From Halobacteriales archaeon QH_10_70_21 (lineage in GTDB: Archaea > Halobacteriota > Halobacteria > Halobacteriales > Haloarculaceae), in the NCBI GenBank assembly GCA_003021325.1, contig PXQM01000133.1, forward strand, positions 1-13,047: DNA of 13,047 nt, in the 5' to 3' direction. This document shows, in pieces, positions 1 to 7,547 of the stretch. Under the pieces are notes generated by a model. The model searched no databases, was not told where the DNA came from, and saw only the letters and a program-made list of their open reading frames with translations. Each line of letters starts with the position of its first letter. Within the stretch, counting starts at the first letter, position 1. The position numbers and the translations under genes were made by a program.

Positions 1-468
1 CCCGTCGACGTTCTCGTCAACCACGCCAGCGCCGCGACGTGGGACGGCCTGCTCGAGCAGGACCCAGCGGAGTTCCGACGGGCTCTGGCGGTCGGCCCCG
101 AGGCGGCCCTGCACTGCTCGCAGGCCGCCGTCGGCGACATGGTCGACGGGGACGGCGGGACGGTCATCTTCACCGGCGCGACCACATCGGTCCGCGGGCG
201 GGAGGGCGCCGTCGGCTTCAGCGCCGCCAAGTTCGCCTGCCGCGGCATGGCGGAGTCGATGGCGCGCGAACTCGGCCCCAAGGGGGTCCACGTCGCCCAC
301 GTCGTCATCGACGGGATGATACGGCCGCCGGGGACCGACCCCGAGGCGGCCGGCGACGACTACCTCGACCCGGACGCAATCGCCGACGCCTACTGGACGC
401 TGGTCGAGCAGGACCGCTCGGCGTGGACGCTAGAGCTGGACCTTCGGCCCCACGTCGAGGAGTTCTGA
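1..468 (+). CDS. Short-chain dehydrogenase/reductase (SDR) family protein, 3' part
   Basis: The reading frame is open from the first base to the TGA at 466-468, so the N-terminal Rossmann glycine motif lies outside the window. The visible 155 residues begin with VDVLVNHASA, which matches the SDR strand with the NAG-type motif (here NHA). They continue with a TVIFTGATTS strand and the helix GFSAAKFACRGMAESMAREL, then GVHVAHVVIDGMI, the strand and turn that follow the active site. In classical SDRs the catalytic pair is YxxxK; here it is FxxxK, with Phe at 217-219 and Lys at 229-231. From memory, a subgroup of SDRs with the same SMARELGPKGxHVAHVVIDG signature also lacks the Tyr, so this is probably a family trait rather than a mutation. 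The substrate cannot be predicted. The gene converges on yqeC across a 273-bp spacer in which I see no gene. Confidence 0.85.
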   Translation, partial: PVDVLVNHASAATWDGLLEQDPAEFRRALAVGPEAALHCSQAAVGDMVDGDGGTVIFTGATTSVRGREGAVGFSAAKFACRGMAESMARELGPKGVHVAHVVIDGMIRPPGTDPEAAGDDYLDPDAIADAYWTLVEQDRSAWTLELDLRPHVEEF

Positions 469-741
469 GCCGCCGACGCGGTTCCCGTCGGAGGCCGTAT
501 CGGGCTGTCCGTACCCGCTCGATGCGGGGCACCCGTCTCGCAGAGGGCTCTCGACCAGCTCCGGTGGTCGGTAGCAGTCGCCGCGGGGGCTCATCCGACA
601 GTTCACCCCCGGCAACGAGCGGATTCCACCGCGACAGGAGGTCCCGGTCCCGGACGTCCCGCTCGCGACTGGTATCGACCGGACTGTCGGTACCGTACGC
701 CTCCCCAACCCGGAGGGGCGATGATGCCGTCCCCGTGTCCG

Positions 742-1464
742 TCACTCGACTACGTCGACGACAGTCCGGAGGTCCATCCGCCCGAGCACGACCGCCTCGA
801 CGCGCGGGTGAGCGACCACGTCGGCGGCTATCTCGCGGGCCGTCGCCTCGAGGTCGTCGTCGTCGACCATGTTCAGGAGTGGTCGGACGGTGGCCCCGTC
901 CGGGACGCCCTTCAGCCCGCCCGCCTCGTGGGTCAGCACGGTCGTCACGTCGTCGGGTCGTATCTCCTCGCCGGGGTCGAGTCCGGTCAGCGCCGCCACC
1001 CGCTCGGGCCGGTGGACGCGTTCCTCCGAGAGGTCCTCGCCGACGGCGCGGACGCTCGCCACGGGAACGACGACGCTTGCGGAATCGGGCACCTGTGGCT
1101 CGTCGTCCGCCGGGGCCTTCAGCCAGCGCCGCCTGGCGCCGTCGGCCTTGACGAGTATCGGGGCGTCCGTCGACCCGGCGAGGTCGTCGACGGTTCCGGT
1201 CTCGTAGCCGAGGTAGCGGTCGCGGTCGCCGTCCCGACCGGGGACGGCGCCCAGCGGCCAGGTCCCGTTCTCGGCGACGGCCGCGGCAGGCTCGTCGGTG
1301 ACGAGGAGCCGTTCGACGTGGCCCTCGAAGGGCGGGATGCGGACCGTCGCCGTCAGGACCGCCCGTCCGAGGTCCGCGGCCAGCGCGTACAGCGTCGACT
1401 TCTTGCCGCCGGCGCCGACGACGGCGACGACGCCCTCGGCGGCGAAGGCCTCGCGCAGGTCCAT
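742..1464 (-). CDS. yqeC: YqeC-like protein (selenium-dependent hydroxylase accessory family)
   Basis: This is a 240-residue protein, the usual length for YqeC. Residues 12-24 (VVAVVGAGGKKST) match the family's P-loop-like start, although the usual GGKT is GGKK here. Residues 104-118 (LVKADGARRRWLKAP) match the E/K-ADGA-x-x-x-x-LKAP motif, followed by an acidic EPQVP segment that is also typical. In bacteria YqeC is linked by co-occurrence to selenium-labile molybdenum hydroxylases, and the biochemical role is not established. No selD, yqeB or molybdenum hydroxylase gene is visible in this window, so the physiological link is untested here. The ATG at 1464 is supported by a TATA-like GTTTTC about 26 nt upstream, which implies a leaderless mRNA. 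The gene is divergent from the CopD-like gene. The family assignment is fairly firm; the function is uncertain. Confidence 0.75.
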   Translation of the reverse strand: MDLREAFAAEGVVAVVGAGGKKSTLYALAADLGRAVLTATVRIPPFEGHVERLLVTDEPAAAVAENGTWPLGAVPGRDGDRDRYLGYETGTVDDLAGSTDAPILVKADGARRRWLKAPADDEPQVPDSASVVVPVASVRAVGEDLSEERVHRPERVAALTGLDPGEEIRPDDVTTVLTHEAGGLKGVPDGATVRPLLNMVDDDDLEATAREIAADVVAHPRVEAVVLGRMDLRTVVDVVE

Positions 1465-1486
1465 ACCGGAGGGTCGGCGCGGCGAC

Positions 1487-1494
1487 GGAAAACG
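1487..1494 (-). promoter_or_regulatory. TATA-like box for yqeC
   Basis: Read on the minus strand this is GTTTTCCG, an AT-rich island in GC-rich DNA. It is centred about 26 nt upstream of the yqeC ATG, the expected spacing when transcription starts at or next to the start codon. No ribosome binding site precedes the ATG. Confidence 0.4.
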
Positions 1495-1511
1495 GTGCTG
1501 CCGGATGTCGT

Positions 1512-1520
1512 GTCTATTAG
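1512..1520 (+). promoter_or_regulatory. TATA-like box for the CopD-like gene
   Basis: GTCTATTAG lies about 28 nt upstream of the ATG at 1545. This spacing fits a leaderless transcript beginning at that ATG and argues against the in-frame GTG at 1524, which is too close to the box to be translated. Confidence 0.45.
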
Positions 1521-1544
1521 TGGGTGCCGGTCGGTCACCCCGGC

Positions 1545-2003
1545 ATGGTCGTAGACACCGCGATGTACACCATCCACACGGCCTTCGCGGCCCTGTGGAG
1601 CGGCTCCGTGCTGTTCGTCGTCGCCGCCGTCCTGCCGCTCGCGATGGACGGCGAACTCGAACCCGACGCGTTCGGGAGCGTGGTCTCGAAGCTCCAGTGG
1701 GTCACCCGCGTCAGCGCACTGCTGATGCTGGTCTCCGGGGGCCACCTCGCCGGGACCGGGTACACCGTCGGGTCGCTGACCGGCACGACCCGCGGCTACC
1801 TCGTCCTCGTGATGGTCGCGCTGTGGCTGGGGCTGGCCGCCGCCGTCGAAATCGGGAGCGCGCGGGCACAGCGCGGCATCGACGAGCGGAAGATACGCGA
1901 ACCGGCGCGGAACGCGCGACCGTTCTACCTCGGAGCGTCGCTCCTGGCAGTCGGCCTCCTGGTCGTCTCGGGGCTGCTCGGCATGCCGCCGGCGTTCCTG
2001 TGA
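1545..2003 (+). CDS. CopD-like four-helix membrane protein
   Basis: The product has 152 residues and about four predicted transmembrane segments, near residues 7-33, 54-72, 84-104 and 127-148. They are separated by a charged loop (MDGELEPD) and an Arg-rich loop (ARAQRGIDERKIREPARNARP) that should face the cytoplasm by the positive-inside rule. The first helix contains a His (MYTIHTAFAALWSGS) and the second a GGH, consistent with the CopD/DUF2269-like membrane families whose conserved His residues have been linked to copper or haem. I cannot see enough to predict the ligand or transport activity. The open frame extends to a GTG at 1524, but the TATA-like box position favours the ATG at 1545. 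The gene stands alone, divergent from yqeC and convergent with the Cys-containing small gene, 39 bp away. Confidence 0.75.
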   Translation: MVVDTAMYTIHTAFAALWSGSVLFVVAAVLPLAMDGELEPDAFGSVVSKLQWVTRVSALLMLVSGGHLAGTGYTVGSLTGTTRGYLVLVMVALWLGLAAAVEIGSARAQRGIDERKIREPARNARPFYLGASLLAVGLLVVSGLLGMPPAFL

Positions 2004-2042
2004 CCCTTCAATCGGCACGTTCCGCAGTCTCCGCGCAGCGGG

Positions 2043-2243
2043 CTACCCCTGCAGCGACGTGTAGATGCGCTCGCAGCCCTGGCAGCCCTCCGCGTCGCGG
2101 TCGTCGAAGTACTTCGACGGGGTCGCGTCCTCGGGAAGCGGCCGAATCGTCGGCGAGGCTCCGGTCACCTCGGTCCCGCAGAGTGCCCGTTCGACGTCCG
2201 AGGACTCACAGATGTGTATCGCCGGCCGGTACCAGTAGAACAT
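2043..2243 (-). CDS. Small Cys-containing protein of unknown function, coupled to the FAH-family gene
   Basis: This is a 66-residue protein starting MFYWYRPAIHICESSDVERA. It has four Cys (residues 12, 22, 54 and 57) plus His10; the last two Cys form a CxxC (EGCQGCERIY). The arrangement could bind one zinc or iron ion, but no known zinc-ribbon spacing is fully met, so this is only a suggestion. Its ATG shares one base with the TGA of the upstream FAH-family gene (TGATG), so the two are probably translated together. A longer frame continues upstream, but its residues are Arg-rich and are the shadow of the FAH gene in another frame; the composition becomes normal exactly at this ATG. I do not recognise the family by name. 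The link to the FAH-family hydrolase is inferred from coupling only. Confidence 0.7.
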   Translation of the reverse strand: MFYWYRPAIHICESSDVERALCGTEVTGASPTIRPLPEDATPSKYFDDRDAEGCQGCERIYTSLQG

Positions 2244-2990
2244 CACGGAATTTCGACCTCGTTCCGGAGCGTTCCGACGCCCTCGACCGTTACCTCGACC
2301 GTGTCGCCGTCGGAGAGCGGCCCGACCCCCTCGGGCGTTCCCGTCGAGACCACGTCCCCGGGCTCGAGCGTCATGTACGAGGTGATCTCGGCCAGCAACT
2401 CCGGTACGGAGAAGATGAACTGCTCGCGCGAGGAGTCCTGGCGCAGCTCGCCGTTCACGTGGCACCGGACCGCCGCGTCGGCCGGCACCTCGTCGGGGGA
2501 GGCGACGACCGGCCCGAGGGGGGCGGCTCCGTCGAAGGCCTTCCCGCGGACCCAGTTCGTCTCGACGGCCTGGTCGTCGCGGTTCGAGAGGTCGTTGACG
2601 CAGGTGAAGCCCGCGACGACGGACCCGGCCTCTGCGGCGTCGACGTTCCGGCACCGCTCGCCGACGACGACGCCGAGTTCCGCCTCGTAGTCGAGTCGCT
2701 CCTTGCCGGCCGGTAGTTCGATGGTCTCGTCGTGGCTCGCGACCGTGTTCGGCGGCTTGAGGAACAGAAGCGGCCGGTCCGGTATCTCCTTGCCCTGCTC
2801 GGCGGCGTGGTCGGCGTAGTTCAGCCCAACGCAGACGACCTTCGAGGGATCACACGGCGGCGTAGAACTCCGGCGCGACCGTGTAGCGGTCGCCGTCGGT
2901 CGGGTAGGCGCGGATTTCGGCGTCGGTCGCTCCGGTCCACTCCCCGTTCCGGACGTGGCCGCCCGGGTCCCGGAATCGAACGCGTCTCAT
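2243..2990 (-). pseudogene. Fumarylacetoacetate hydrolase (FAH) family gene, frameshifted
   Basis: The family covers Mg-dependent hydrolases and decarboxylases acting on dicarbonyl acids, such as acylpyruvases, FAH and 2-oxo-hept-ene-dioate hydratases. The first frame, from the ATG at 2990, reads [18 protein letters not shown], a typical N-terminal strand, and ends at a TGA at 2850-2852. In the +1 frame the core follows at once: [17 protein letters not shown], then [12 protein letters not shown] with the ExE metal ligands, NDLSNRD with the Asp ligand, and near the end [22 protein letters not shown]. This core is open to the TGA at 2243. No ATG or GTG in the core frame lies between the preceding stop and the core, so it cannot be a separate intact gene. 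The break lies near 2850-2868, in a GCCGCCG run. All visible metal ligands survive, so a one-base sequencing error is quite possible. A leaderless promoter precedes it, and the small Cys-containing gene follows with TGATG coupling. Confidence 0.8.
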
Positions 2991-3011
2991 ACAGGCCGTC
3001 CGGCGGGGGGC

Positions 3012-3019
3012 CTCAAAAG
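3012..3019 (-). promoter_or_regulatory. TATA-like box for the FAH-family gene
   Basis: The minus strand reads CTTTTGAG, centred about 26 nt upstream of the ATG at 2990. This spacing supports leaderless initiation there. Confidence 0.4.
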
Positions 3020-3076
3020 GGTTCGCGGCCTCGCCCCCGGCTCCCCTCGACAACGAGAGAGTCCCGCTCGTCCCGT

Positions 3077-3108
3077 GCGGTCCGAGCGGTCCGACGCTCC
3101 GTCGGACC
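3077..3108. repeat. Tandem 9-mer merging into a perfect 9-bp hairpin
   Basis: GCGGTCCGA occurs twice in tandem (3077-3085 and 3086-3094). The second copy forms the left arm of GGTCCGACG-CTC-CGTCGGACC (3088-3108), a perfect 9-bp inverted repeat with a 3-base loop. Two direct copies plus one inverted copy in 32 bp could be an operator or a structured RNA element. No function can be assigned from sequence alone. Confidence 0.5.
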
Positions 3109-3412
3109 CGAGGCCCCAACAGGACGGGCGTGGGTCGCGCCAGTTTCACTCCGTTTTCCCCACGTGGGTGCGGTTTGGCGTTCAGCCGTCATCAAAAACG
3201 CGAGCCTGCCGGAGTCAGACTCCGCCGTGAGGCGCAGTCAGGTGGATGGCACCGCCCGCACGGGCCTGGCAGACACCCGAGCAACCCACACCGTTCACCC
3301 GGTCTGATGGCCTGCGTGTGAGGAGTATCCGCGGGGGAATCGTGGCTCCGGTGGTGTCGGCCCGGTCGACCCCGCGCGAGGGGAAACCTCGGCGTTGACG
3401 CCGGGGATGATC

Positions 3413-3838
3413 TCATAGCTCCGTCCGCATCTCGCGGTGCGGGATACCGGCGTCCTCGAACTCCCCGCTCGTCACCTCGTAGCCCAGGCGCTCGTAGAAC
3501 CCGACGACCGGCACCTGCGCGTGCAAGAGGAGTTCGTCGAAGCCGTCGCCGGCGGCGGTGTCCTCGACGACTGCCATCAGCGCGCGACCGATACCGCGCC
3601 CGCGCTCGGGTCCGAGGACGGCCACGCGCTCGACCTTCGCCGTCGCGGCCTCGTACCCGCGGAGGCGGGCCGCGCCGACCGGCCTGTCGCCGTCGTAGGC
3701 CACGAAATGCGTCGCCTCGTCGTCGCGGCCGTCCAGTTCACGGTGCTCCGGCACGCCCTGCTCCTCGACGAACACCTCGCGGCGGACCTCGAGTGCGTCC
3801 TCGCGTTCCCCCTCGGTCCGGACCCGGCGCACGTCCAT
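3413..3838 (-). CDS. GNAT family N-acetyltransferase (ElaA/YjcF-like)
   Basis: The product has 141 residues and a single GNAT domain. Residues 66-90 (TAKVERVAVLGPERGRGIGRALM) hold strand beta-4 and the acetyl-CoA pyrophosphate-binding RGRGIG loop (79-84). Residues 110-140 (PVVGFYERLGYEVTSGEF, then AGIPHREM) match the C-terminal signature of the ElaA/YjcF-like branch, where the motif F-Y-x-R-L-G-Y is followed by a G-I-P-H-x-x-M ending. The start at residue V-F-V-E-E-Q-G-V-P is also typical of that branch. The acceptor substrate is unknown. The frame is open upstream to 3913, but a TATA-like GTTATTGG about 27 nt before the ATG at 3838 and the change in composition favour 3838. The gene is divergent from the UPF0173 gene, with 113 bp between the two start codons. 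Confidence 0.85.
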   Translation of the reverse strand: MDVRRVRTEGEREDALEVRREVFVEEQGVPEHRELDGRDDEATHFVAYDGDRPVGAARLRGYEAATAKVERVAVLGPERGRGIGRALMAVVEDTAAGDGFDELLLHAQVPVVGFYERLGYEVTSGEFEDAGIPHREMRTEL

Positions 3839-3860
3839 GGTCCAGGTACTGTACGGCGGC

Positions 3861-3868
3861 CCAATAAC
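3861..3868 (-). promoter_or_regulatory. TATA-like box for the GNAT gene
   Basis: The minus strand reads GTTATTGG, centred about 27 nt upstream of the ATG at 3838. The position fits leaderless transcription and decides between the two possible starts. Confidence 0.5.
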
Positions 3869-3917
3869 TCGGCCGGTCCCGGCCCGGGCCGCCGGCAGTT
3901 CCGTCGCCGGCACCCAC

Positions 3918-3925
3918 TCTTAAGA
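3918..3925 (+). promoter_or_regulatory. TATA-like box for the UPF0173 gene
   Basis: TCTTAAGA lies about 30 nt upstream of the ATG at 3952, giving a leaderless or nearly leaderless mRNA. Together with the box at 3861-3868 on the other strand it forms a compact divergent promoter region. Confidence 0.5.
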
Positions 3926-3951
3926 CTCTCACGCGAGTACGTCGAACCGCT

Positions 3952-4671
3952 ATGGAGCTAACCTGGCACGGACACTCGACGTGGCACGTTTCGGTGGACG
4001 GCACGGACCTGCTGATCGACCCCTTCTTCCAGAACCCGAAGACCGACGTCGACCCCGAATCGCTGGACCCGGATTACGTCCTCCTGACCCACGGCCACGC
4101 CGACCACGTCGGCGACGCCGCGCACTTCTCGGACGCCACGCTCGCGGCCGTCCCGGAGCTCGTGGCCTACGCCGAGGACGACTTCGGCTTCGAGGACGCC
4201 GTCGGCGGGATGGGGATGAACCTCGGCGGCACCGTCGAGTGTGGCGACGCGTGGGTGACGATGACCCAGGCCGCACACACCAACGGCATCGAGACGGGCT
4301 ACGAGGTCTCGGCCGGCGTTCCCGCCGGGTTCGTCGTGACCGACGAGAAGCCGACCCAGGAGGCCGACCCCGACTGTACCTCCTTCTACCACGCGGGCGA
4401 CACCAGCCTCACGACCGAGATGCGCGACGTCATCGGGCCCTACCTCGAGCCGGACTTCGCGGCGCTTCCTGCGGGGGACCACTTCACGATGGGGCCGGCA
4501 CAGGCGGCCATCGCCGCCGACTGGCTCGACCCCGACTACGCGGCGCCGATGCACTACGACACCTTCCCGCCCATCGAAATCGACCCCGCCGAGTTCGAGC
4601 GCGAACTGGAGGCGGCTGGCGCCGGCGCCGAGGCGGTCATCCTCGACGGCGACGAGCGCTTCGAGCTGTAG
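3952..4671 (+). CDS. UPF0173 family metal-dependent hydrolase
   Basis: This is a 239-residue protein of the metallo-beta-lactamase fold, close to the usual UPF0173 length. It opens with [13 protein letters not shown], the family's first strand with its HGHS. The metal-binding HxHxDH is at residues 47-52 (HGHADH). A further His is at 109 (AAHT), HAGD at 147-150 and MHYDTFP at 200-206 supplies the last His. All expected ligands for a binuclear zinc site are present, so the enzyme should be active. The natural substrate of this family is not known. The start is fixed by the TATA-like box about 30 nt upstream. It is followed in the same direction by the OsmC gene after 49 bp, but that gene has its own promoter, so the two are probably separate units. 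Confidence 0.9.
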   Translation: MELTWHGHSTWHVSVDGTDLLIDPFFQNPKTDVDPESLDPDYVLLTHGHADHVGDAAHFSDATLAAVPELVAYAEDDFGFEDAVGGMGMNLGGTVECGDAWVTMTQAAHTNGIETGYEVSAGVPAGFVVTDEKPTQEADPDCTSFYHAGDTSLTTEMRDVIGPYLEPDFAALPAGDHFTMGPAQAAIAADWLDPDYAAPMHYDTFPPIEIDPAEFERELEAAGAGAEAVILDGDERFEL

Positions 4672-4685
4672 CGGCGTTCGGCCCA

Positions 4686-4695
4686 TCTTTTTAAG
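4686..4695 (+). promoter_or_regulatory. TATA-like box for the OsmC gene, overlapping a T tract
   Basis: TCTTTTTAAG lies about 30 nt upstream of the OsmC ATG at 4721. The run of five T, 17 nt after the stop of the UPF0173 gene, may also act as its archaeal terminator, since archaeal transcription commonly ends at T-rich tracts. Confidence 0.55.
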
Positions 4696-4720
4696 GGAGC
4701 CGCGCGAAGTCGGGACCGCA

Positions 4721-5119
4721 ATGGCCGACATCGAGACCACCACCGTCAACGAAGAGAAGTTCCACGCACTGAGCCGCGCGGGCGATTTCGAGCTGAGCAT
4801 CGACGCCACCGGCGCGGAGGGACCCACGCCGAACGAGGTGCTCGTCGCCGACTACGCCTCCTGTTTCACCTTCGCCTGCCGCGCCGGGGCCCAGCGCGAG
4901 CTCGACCTGGAGCTCGGGAAGGTCGAAACCGAGGCCGAGGCGGACCGCAACGAGGACGACGACCTCACAGCCATCAGCTTCCACATGCACGTCGAGGCCG
5001 ACCTCGACGACGGCGAGGTCGACGACCTGCTCGAACTCGGCGAGGACATCTGTCACGTCCGCGACTCCCTCAAGGAGTCGCTGTACGCCGACGTCGACGT
5101 GACGACCGACGCGTTCTGA
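4721..5119 (+). CDS. OsmC family protein (thiol-dependent peroxidase fold)
   Basis: This 132-residue protein is of typical OsmC-family length. The N-terminal half carries FELSIDATGAEGPTPNEVLVADYASC, matching the family's beta strands followed by the helix with the first redox Cys. Cys48 and Cys53 lie in ADYASCFTFACRAG, and Cys111 in the EDICHVRDSL helix, the position of the second catalytic Cys (C-x-V-x-x-S/T-L). OsmC and Ohr proteins reduce hydroperoxides using a Cys pair; whether this member is an organic peroxide reductase or a general OsmC-like protein cannot be told. It has its own TATA-like box and converges on the DsrE-like gene. Its neighbours include a disulfide reductase and a CxxC DsrE-like protein, so a shared redox role is possible. 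Confidence 0.85.
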   Translation: MADIETTTVNEEKFHALSRAGDFELSIDATGAEGPTPNEVLVADYASCFTFACRAGAQRELDLELGKVETEAEADRNEDDDLTAISFHMHVEADLDDGEVDDLLELGEDICHVRDSLKESLYADVDVTTDAF

Positions 5120-5142
5120 GGCGTCTCCGCTCGCTCTCGCCC

Positions 5143-5153
5143 GGATTTCTTTC
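5143..5153 (+). terminator. Possible T-rich terminator after the OsmC gene
   Basis: GGATTTCTTTC begins 24 nt after the OsmC stop codon, in the short gap before the converging DsrE-like gene. It is the only T-rich stretch in the gap, as expected for archaeal intrinsic termination. No strong hairpin precedes it. Confidence 0.3.
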
Positions 5154-5182
5154 GAACTGTACCAGGGGCCTCGAGCCGCCGG

Positions 5183-5579
5183 TCAGTAGGTGATGGGCTC
5201 GTGGCCCTCGCGCTCGGGGTGCCGGTCTGTGGGTGGTGACCTCGTAGCCGTCGGCGACGAGCGACCGGATGCTCGGGTGACCGTCGTGGTCGTCGAAGGT
5301 GACCAGCCCCGCGTCCTCGACCGCCGCATCGGCCCCGAAGGCCCCGGCGCAGTACTCGCAGGCGCCGACGTCGTCCTTCACCGCGCGGTAGAGGTCGTGG
5401 TTGTCGTTCTCGGGGTCCTCGAGCTCCTCGACCCACTGGGTGCCCGCCCCGTCGAGGACGACCTCGACCTCGTCACCCGCCTGGACGAACTCGCGTGCGG
5501 TCTCGAGGCCGGTGACCAGTCGACCGAGGTTCTCGTGCCCGTCCGTACCCGCCAGAATCACGATTGCTGCTTTCGTCAT
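5183..5579 (-). pseudogene. DsrE-like small protein with a frameshift near the C-terminus
   Basis: From the ATG at 5579 the frame reads MTKAAIVILAGTDGHENLGR and continues through a helix and strand (AGDEVEVVLDGAGTQWVEEL) to CEYCAGAFGADAAV and the closing DGHPSIRSLVADGYEV, about 115 residues of a DsrE/F-type sulfur-relay fold. DsrE-type proteins handle persulfide sulfur or act as small redox partners; the CxxC here (CEYC) would suit this. After GYEV the frame turns Arg- and Pro-rich and does not stop until 5070, inside the opposite-strand OsmC gene. The +1 frame reads TDRHPEREGHEPITY and stops at 5183-5185, a normal acidic tail. I infer an indel near 5215-5235. The core is intact, so the protein may still fold even if the lesion is real. 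It lies 84 bp after the disulfide reductase in the same direction. Confidence 0.65.
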
Positions 5580-5663
5580 TACGACCGCTCCTACGCCCGC
5601 CCGACAAGGACGCGTCGGTCGTGCGTGGCCGCGACCGAACACCCAAAGCCCGCCGGTCGTCGG

Positions 5664-6871
<1,208 letters not shown>

Positions 6872-6955
6872 TCAGCCCTTGGCGTGAAACCACATACGCC
6901 ATCGTGGCGTCGTTCGCCAGTCCGCTCTCCCCCCGCGGTGCCCTCGTTGCCTCGC

Positions 6956-6964
6956 ATTTTTTAT
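6956..6964 (+). promoter_or_regulatory. TATA-like box for the DUF5799-type gene
   Basis: ATTTTTTATA-type sequence, the clearest TATA box in the window, centred about 27 nt upstream of the ATG at 6989. It implies a leaderless transcript and fixes the start. Confidence 0.6.
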
Positions 6965-6988
6965 ACTCGCGAGGCCCTACGACGAGCT

Positions 6989-7447
6989 ATGAGCGACTGG
7001 CAGGACATGATAGTCGGCGCGAGAATGACCGTCGACGACGAGTTCTCCTCTACGGTCGACAACTCCCCCTTCTCGCGCCAGGAGTGGGGACTCATCATGA
7101 CGGCGACGACGTTCGAGATCGAGCAGCCGGCCGACGAGGAGGCCGCCGAGCTCGTGGCCGACACGTCGCAGCTCCCCACGATGATGCCGGAGCTGGAGAA
7201 GGTCTCCCAGATGGGGCCGATGGGGCAGCCGAAACAGCCCGACAGCGGGGGCGGTGGCGGCATCATCGGGTCGGTGCTGGACTCGCTCGGCCTCGGCGGC
7301 GGTGGCGGCGGCGACGACGGCATCGACGAGGAAAAGCTCGAGGCGGCCGAGTCGATGGTCGGCGCCTACGCCGAGGAACTCCAGCTCCACCTCGAGGAAC
7401 AGGGCCGCTGGGCGGAGGTGCGGGCCGCCGCCGCAGAGGAGTCGTAA
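6989..7447 (+). CDS. DUF5799-type haloarchaeal protein of unknown function
   Basis: The product has 152 residues. The N-terminal part (MSDWQDMIVGARMTVDDEF, then SRQEWGLIMTATTFEIE) matches, from memory, haloarchaeal proteins annotated as DUF5799. A helix with a Met-rich stretch follows (LPTMMPELEKVSQMGPMG), then two glycine runs (residues 87-91 and 104-108) that flank IIGSVLDSLGLG, a short amphipathic segment. The end is an acidic helix (EEKLEAAESMVGAYAEELQ, then HLEEQGRWAEV) that may form a coiled coil. No catalytic motif, signal peptide or transmembrane segment is visible. The frame is open far upstream, but the strong TATA box 27 nt before it fixes the ATG at 6989. The gene is a single unit, divergent from the disulfide reductase and convergent with leuB. 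Its role is unknown. Confidence 0.8.
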   Translation: MSDWQDMIVGARMTVDDEFSSTVDNSPFSRQEWGLIMTATTFEIEQPADEEAAELVADTSQLPTMMPELEKVSQMGPMGQPKQPDSGGGGGIIGSVLDSLGLGGGGGGDDGIDEEKLEAAESMVGAYAEELQLHLEEQGRWAEVRAAAAEES

Positions 7448-7547
7448 TCACCGGACCGAGGCCCTGGCTGCCGTAGATACCGCCCACCGCTCGCCGGGGG
7501 AAACTCCCACCGGACCCGGACACGACGCTTCGACGGCCGACGACAGA

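Larger units (their letters stand above)
2991..3412. other. Non-coding spacer rich in hairpins
   Basis: This 0.42-kb stretch lies between the starts and ends of two minus-strand genes. The open frames in it are Arg-, Pro- and Ser-rich and lack the acidic composition of the neighbours, so I call none of them a gene. It holds several exact inverted repeats: a 9-bp stem at 3088-3108, a 6-bp stem at 3210-3224, GCCCG/CGGGC at 3254-3265, CCCC/GGGG at 3370-3383 and CGGCG/CGCCG at 3390-3403. An AT-richer patch lies at about 3141-3200. I looked for hallmarks of SRP RNA and RNase P RNA and did not find them. A structured small RNA, or the remains of a decayed gene, is possible but unproven. Confidence 0.5.

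Noticed and set aside
473..491. Six-bp hairpin CCGACG/CGTCGG just after the SDR stop
   Set aside because: It has no T tract after it, archaea rarely use hairpin terminators, and such short stems are common in this GC content.
39..1151. Long plus-strand open frame of 370 codons
   Set aside because: Its product is very rich in Arg, Gly and Pro, it overlaps the SDR frame and the opposite-strand yqeC, and it is a typical shadow in GC-rich DNA.
721..1554. Plus-strand open frame opposite yqeC
   Set aside because: It is the antisense shadow of yqeC, has no motifs, and yqeC has clear family motifs and a promoter.
2850..2868. Programmed frameshift in the FAH-family gene
   Set aside because: There is no recognisable slippery run or downstream stimulator, and the family is not known to use recoding; an indel is simpler.
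3210..3224. Hairpin followed by TTTTT on the minus strand as a GNAT terminator
   Set aside because: The T run lies 12 nt beyond the stem and about 190 nt after the gene's stop, so the link is too loose to call.
2991..3412. SRP RNA or RNase P RNA in the large spacer
   Set aside because: The conserved sequence blocks I know for either RNA were not found on either strand.
3130..3416. Small open frames in the hairpin-rich spacer
   Set aside because: Their composition (Arg, Pro, Ser, His, few acidic residues) is unlike haloarchaeal proteins, and no promoter or start signal fits.
5070..5182. Extension of the DsrE-like frame to 5070
   Set aside because: The tail is Arg-rich and overlaps the opposite OsmC gene; the acidic tail in the next frame is the better C-terminus.
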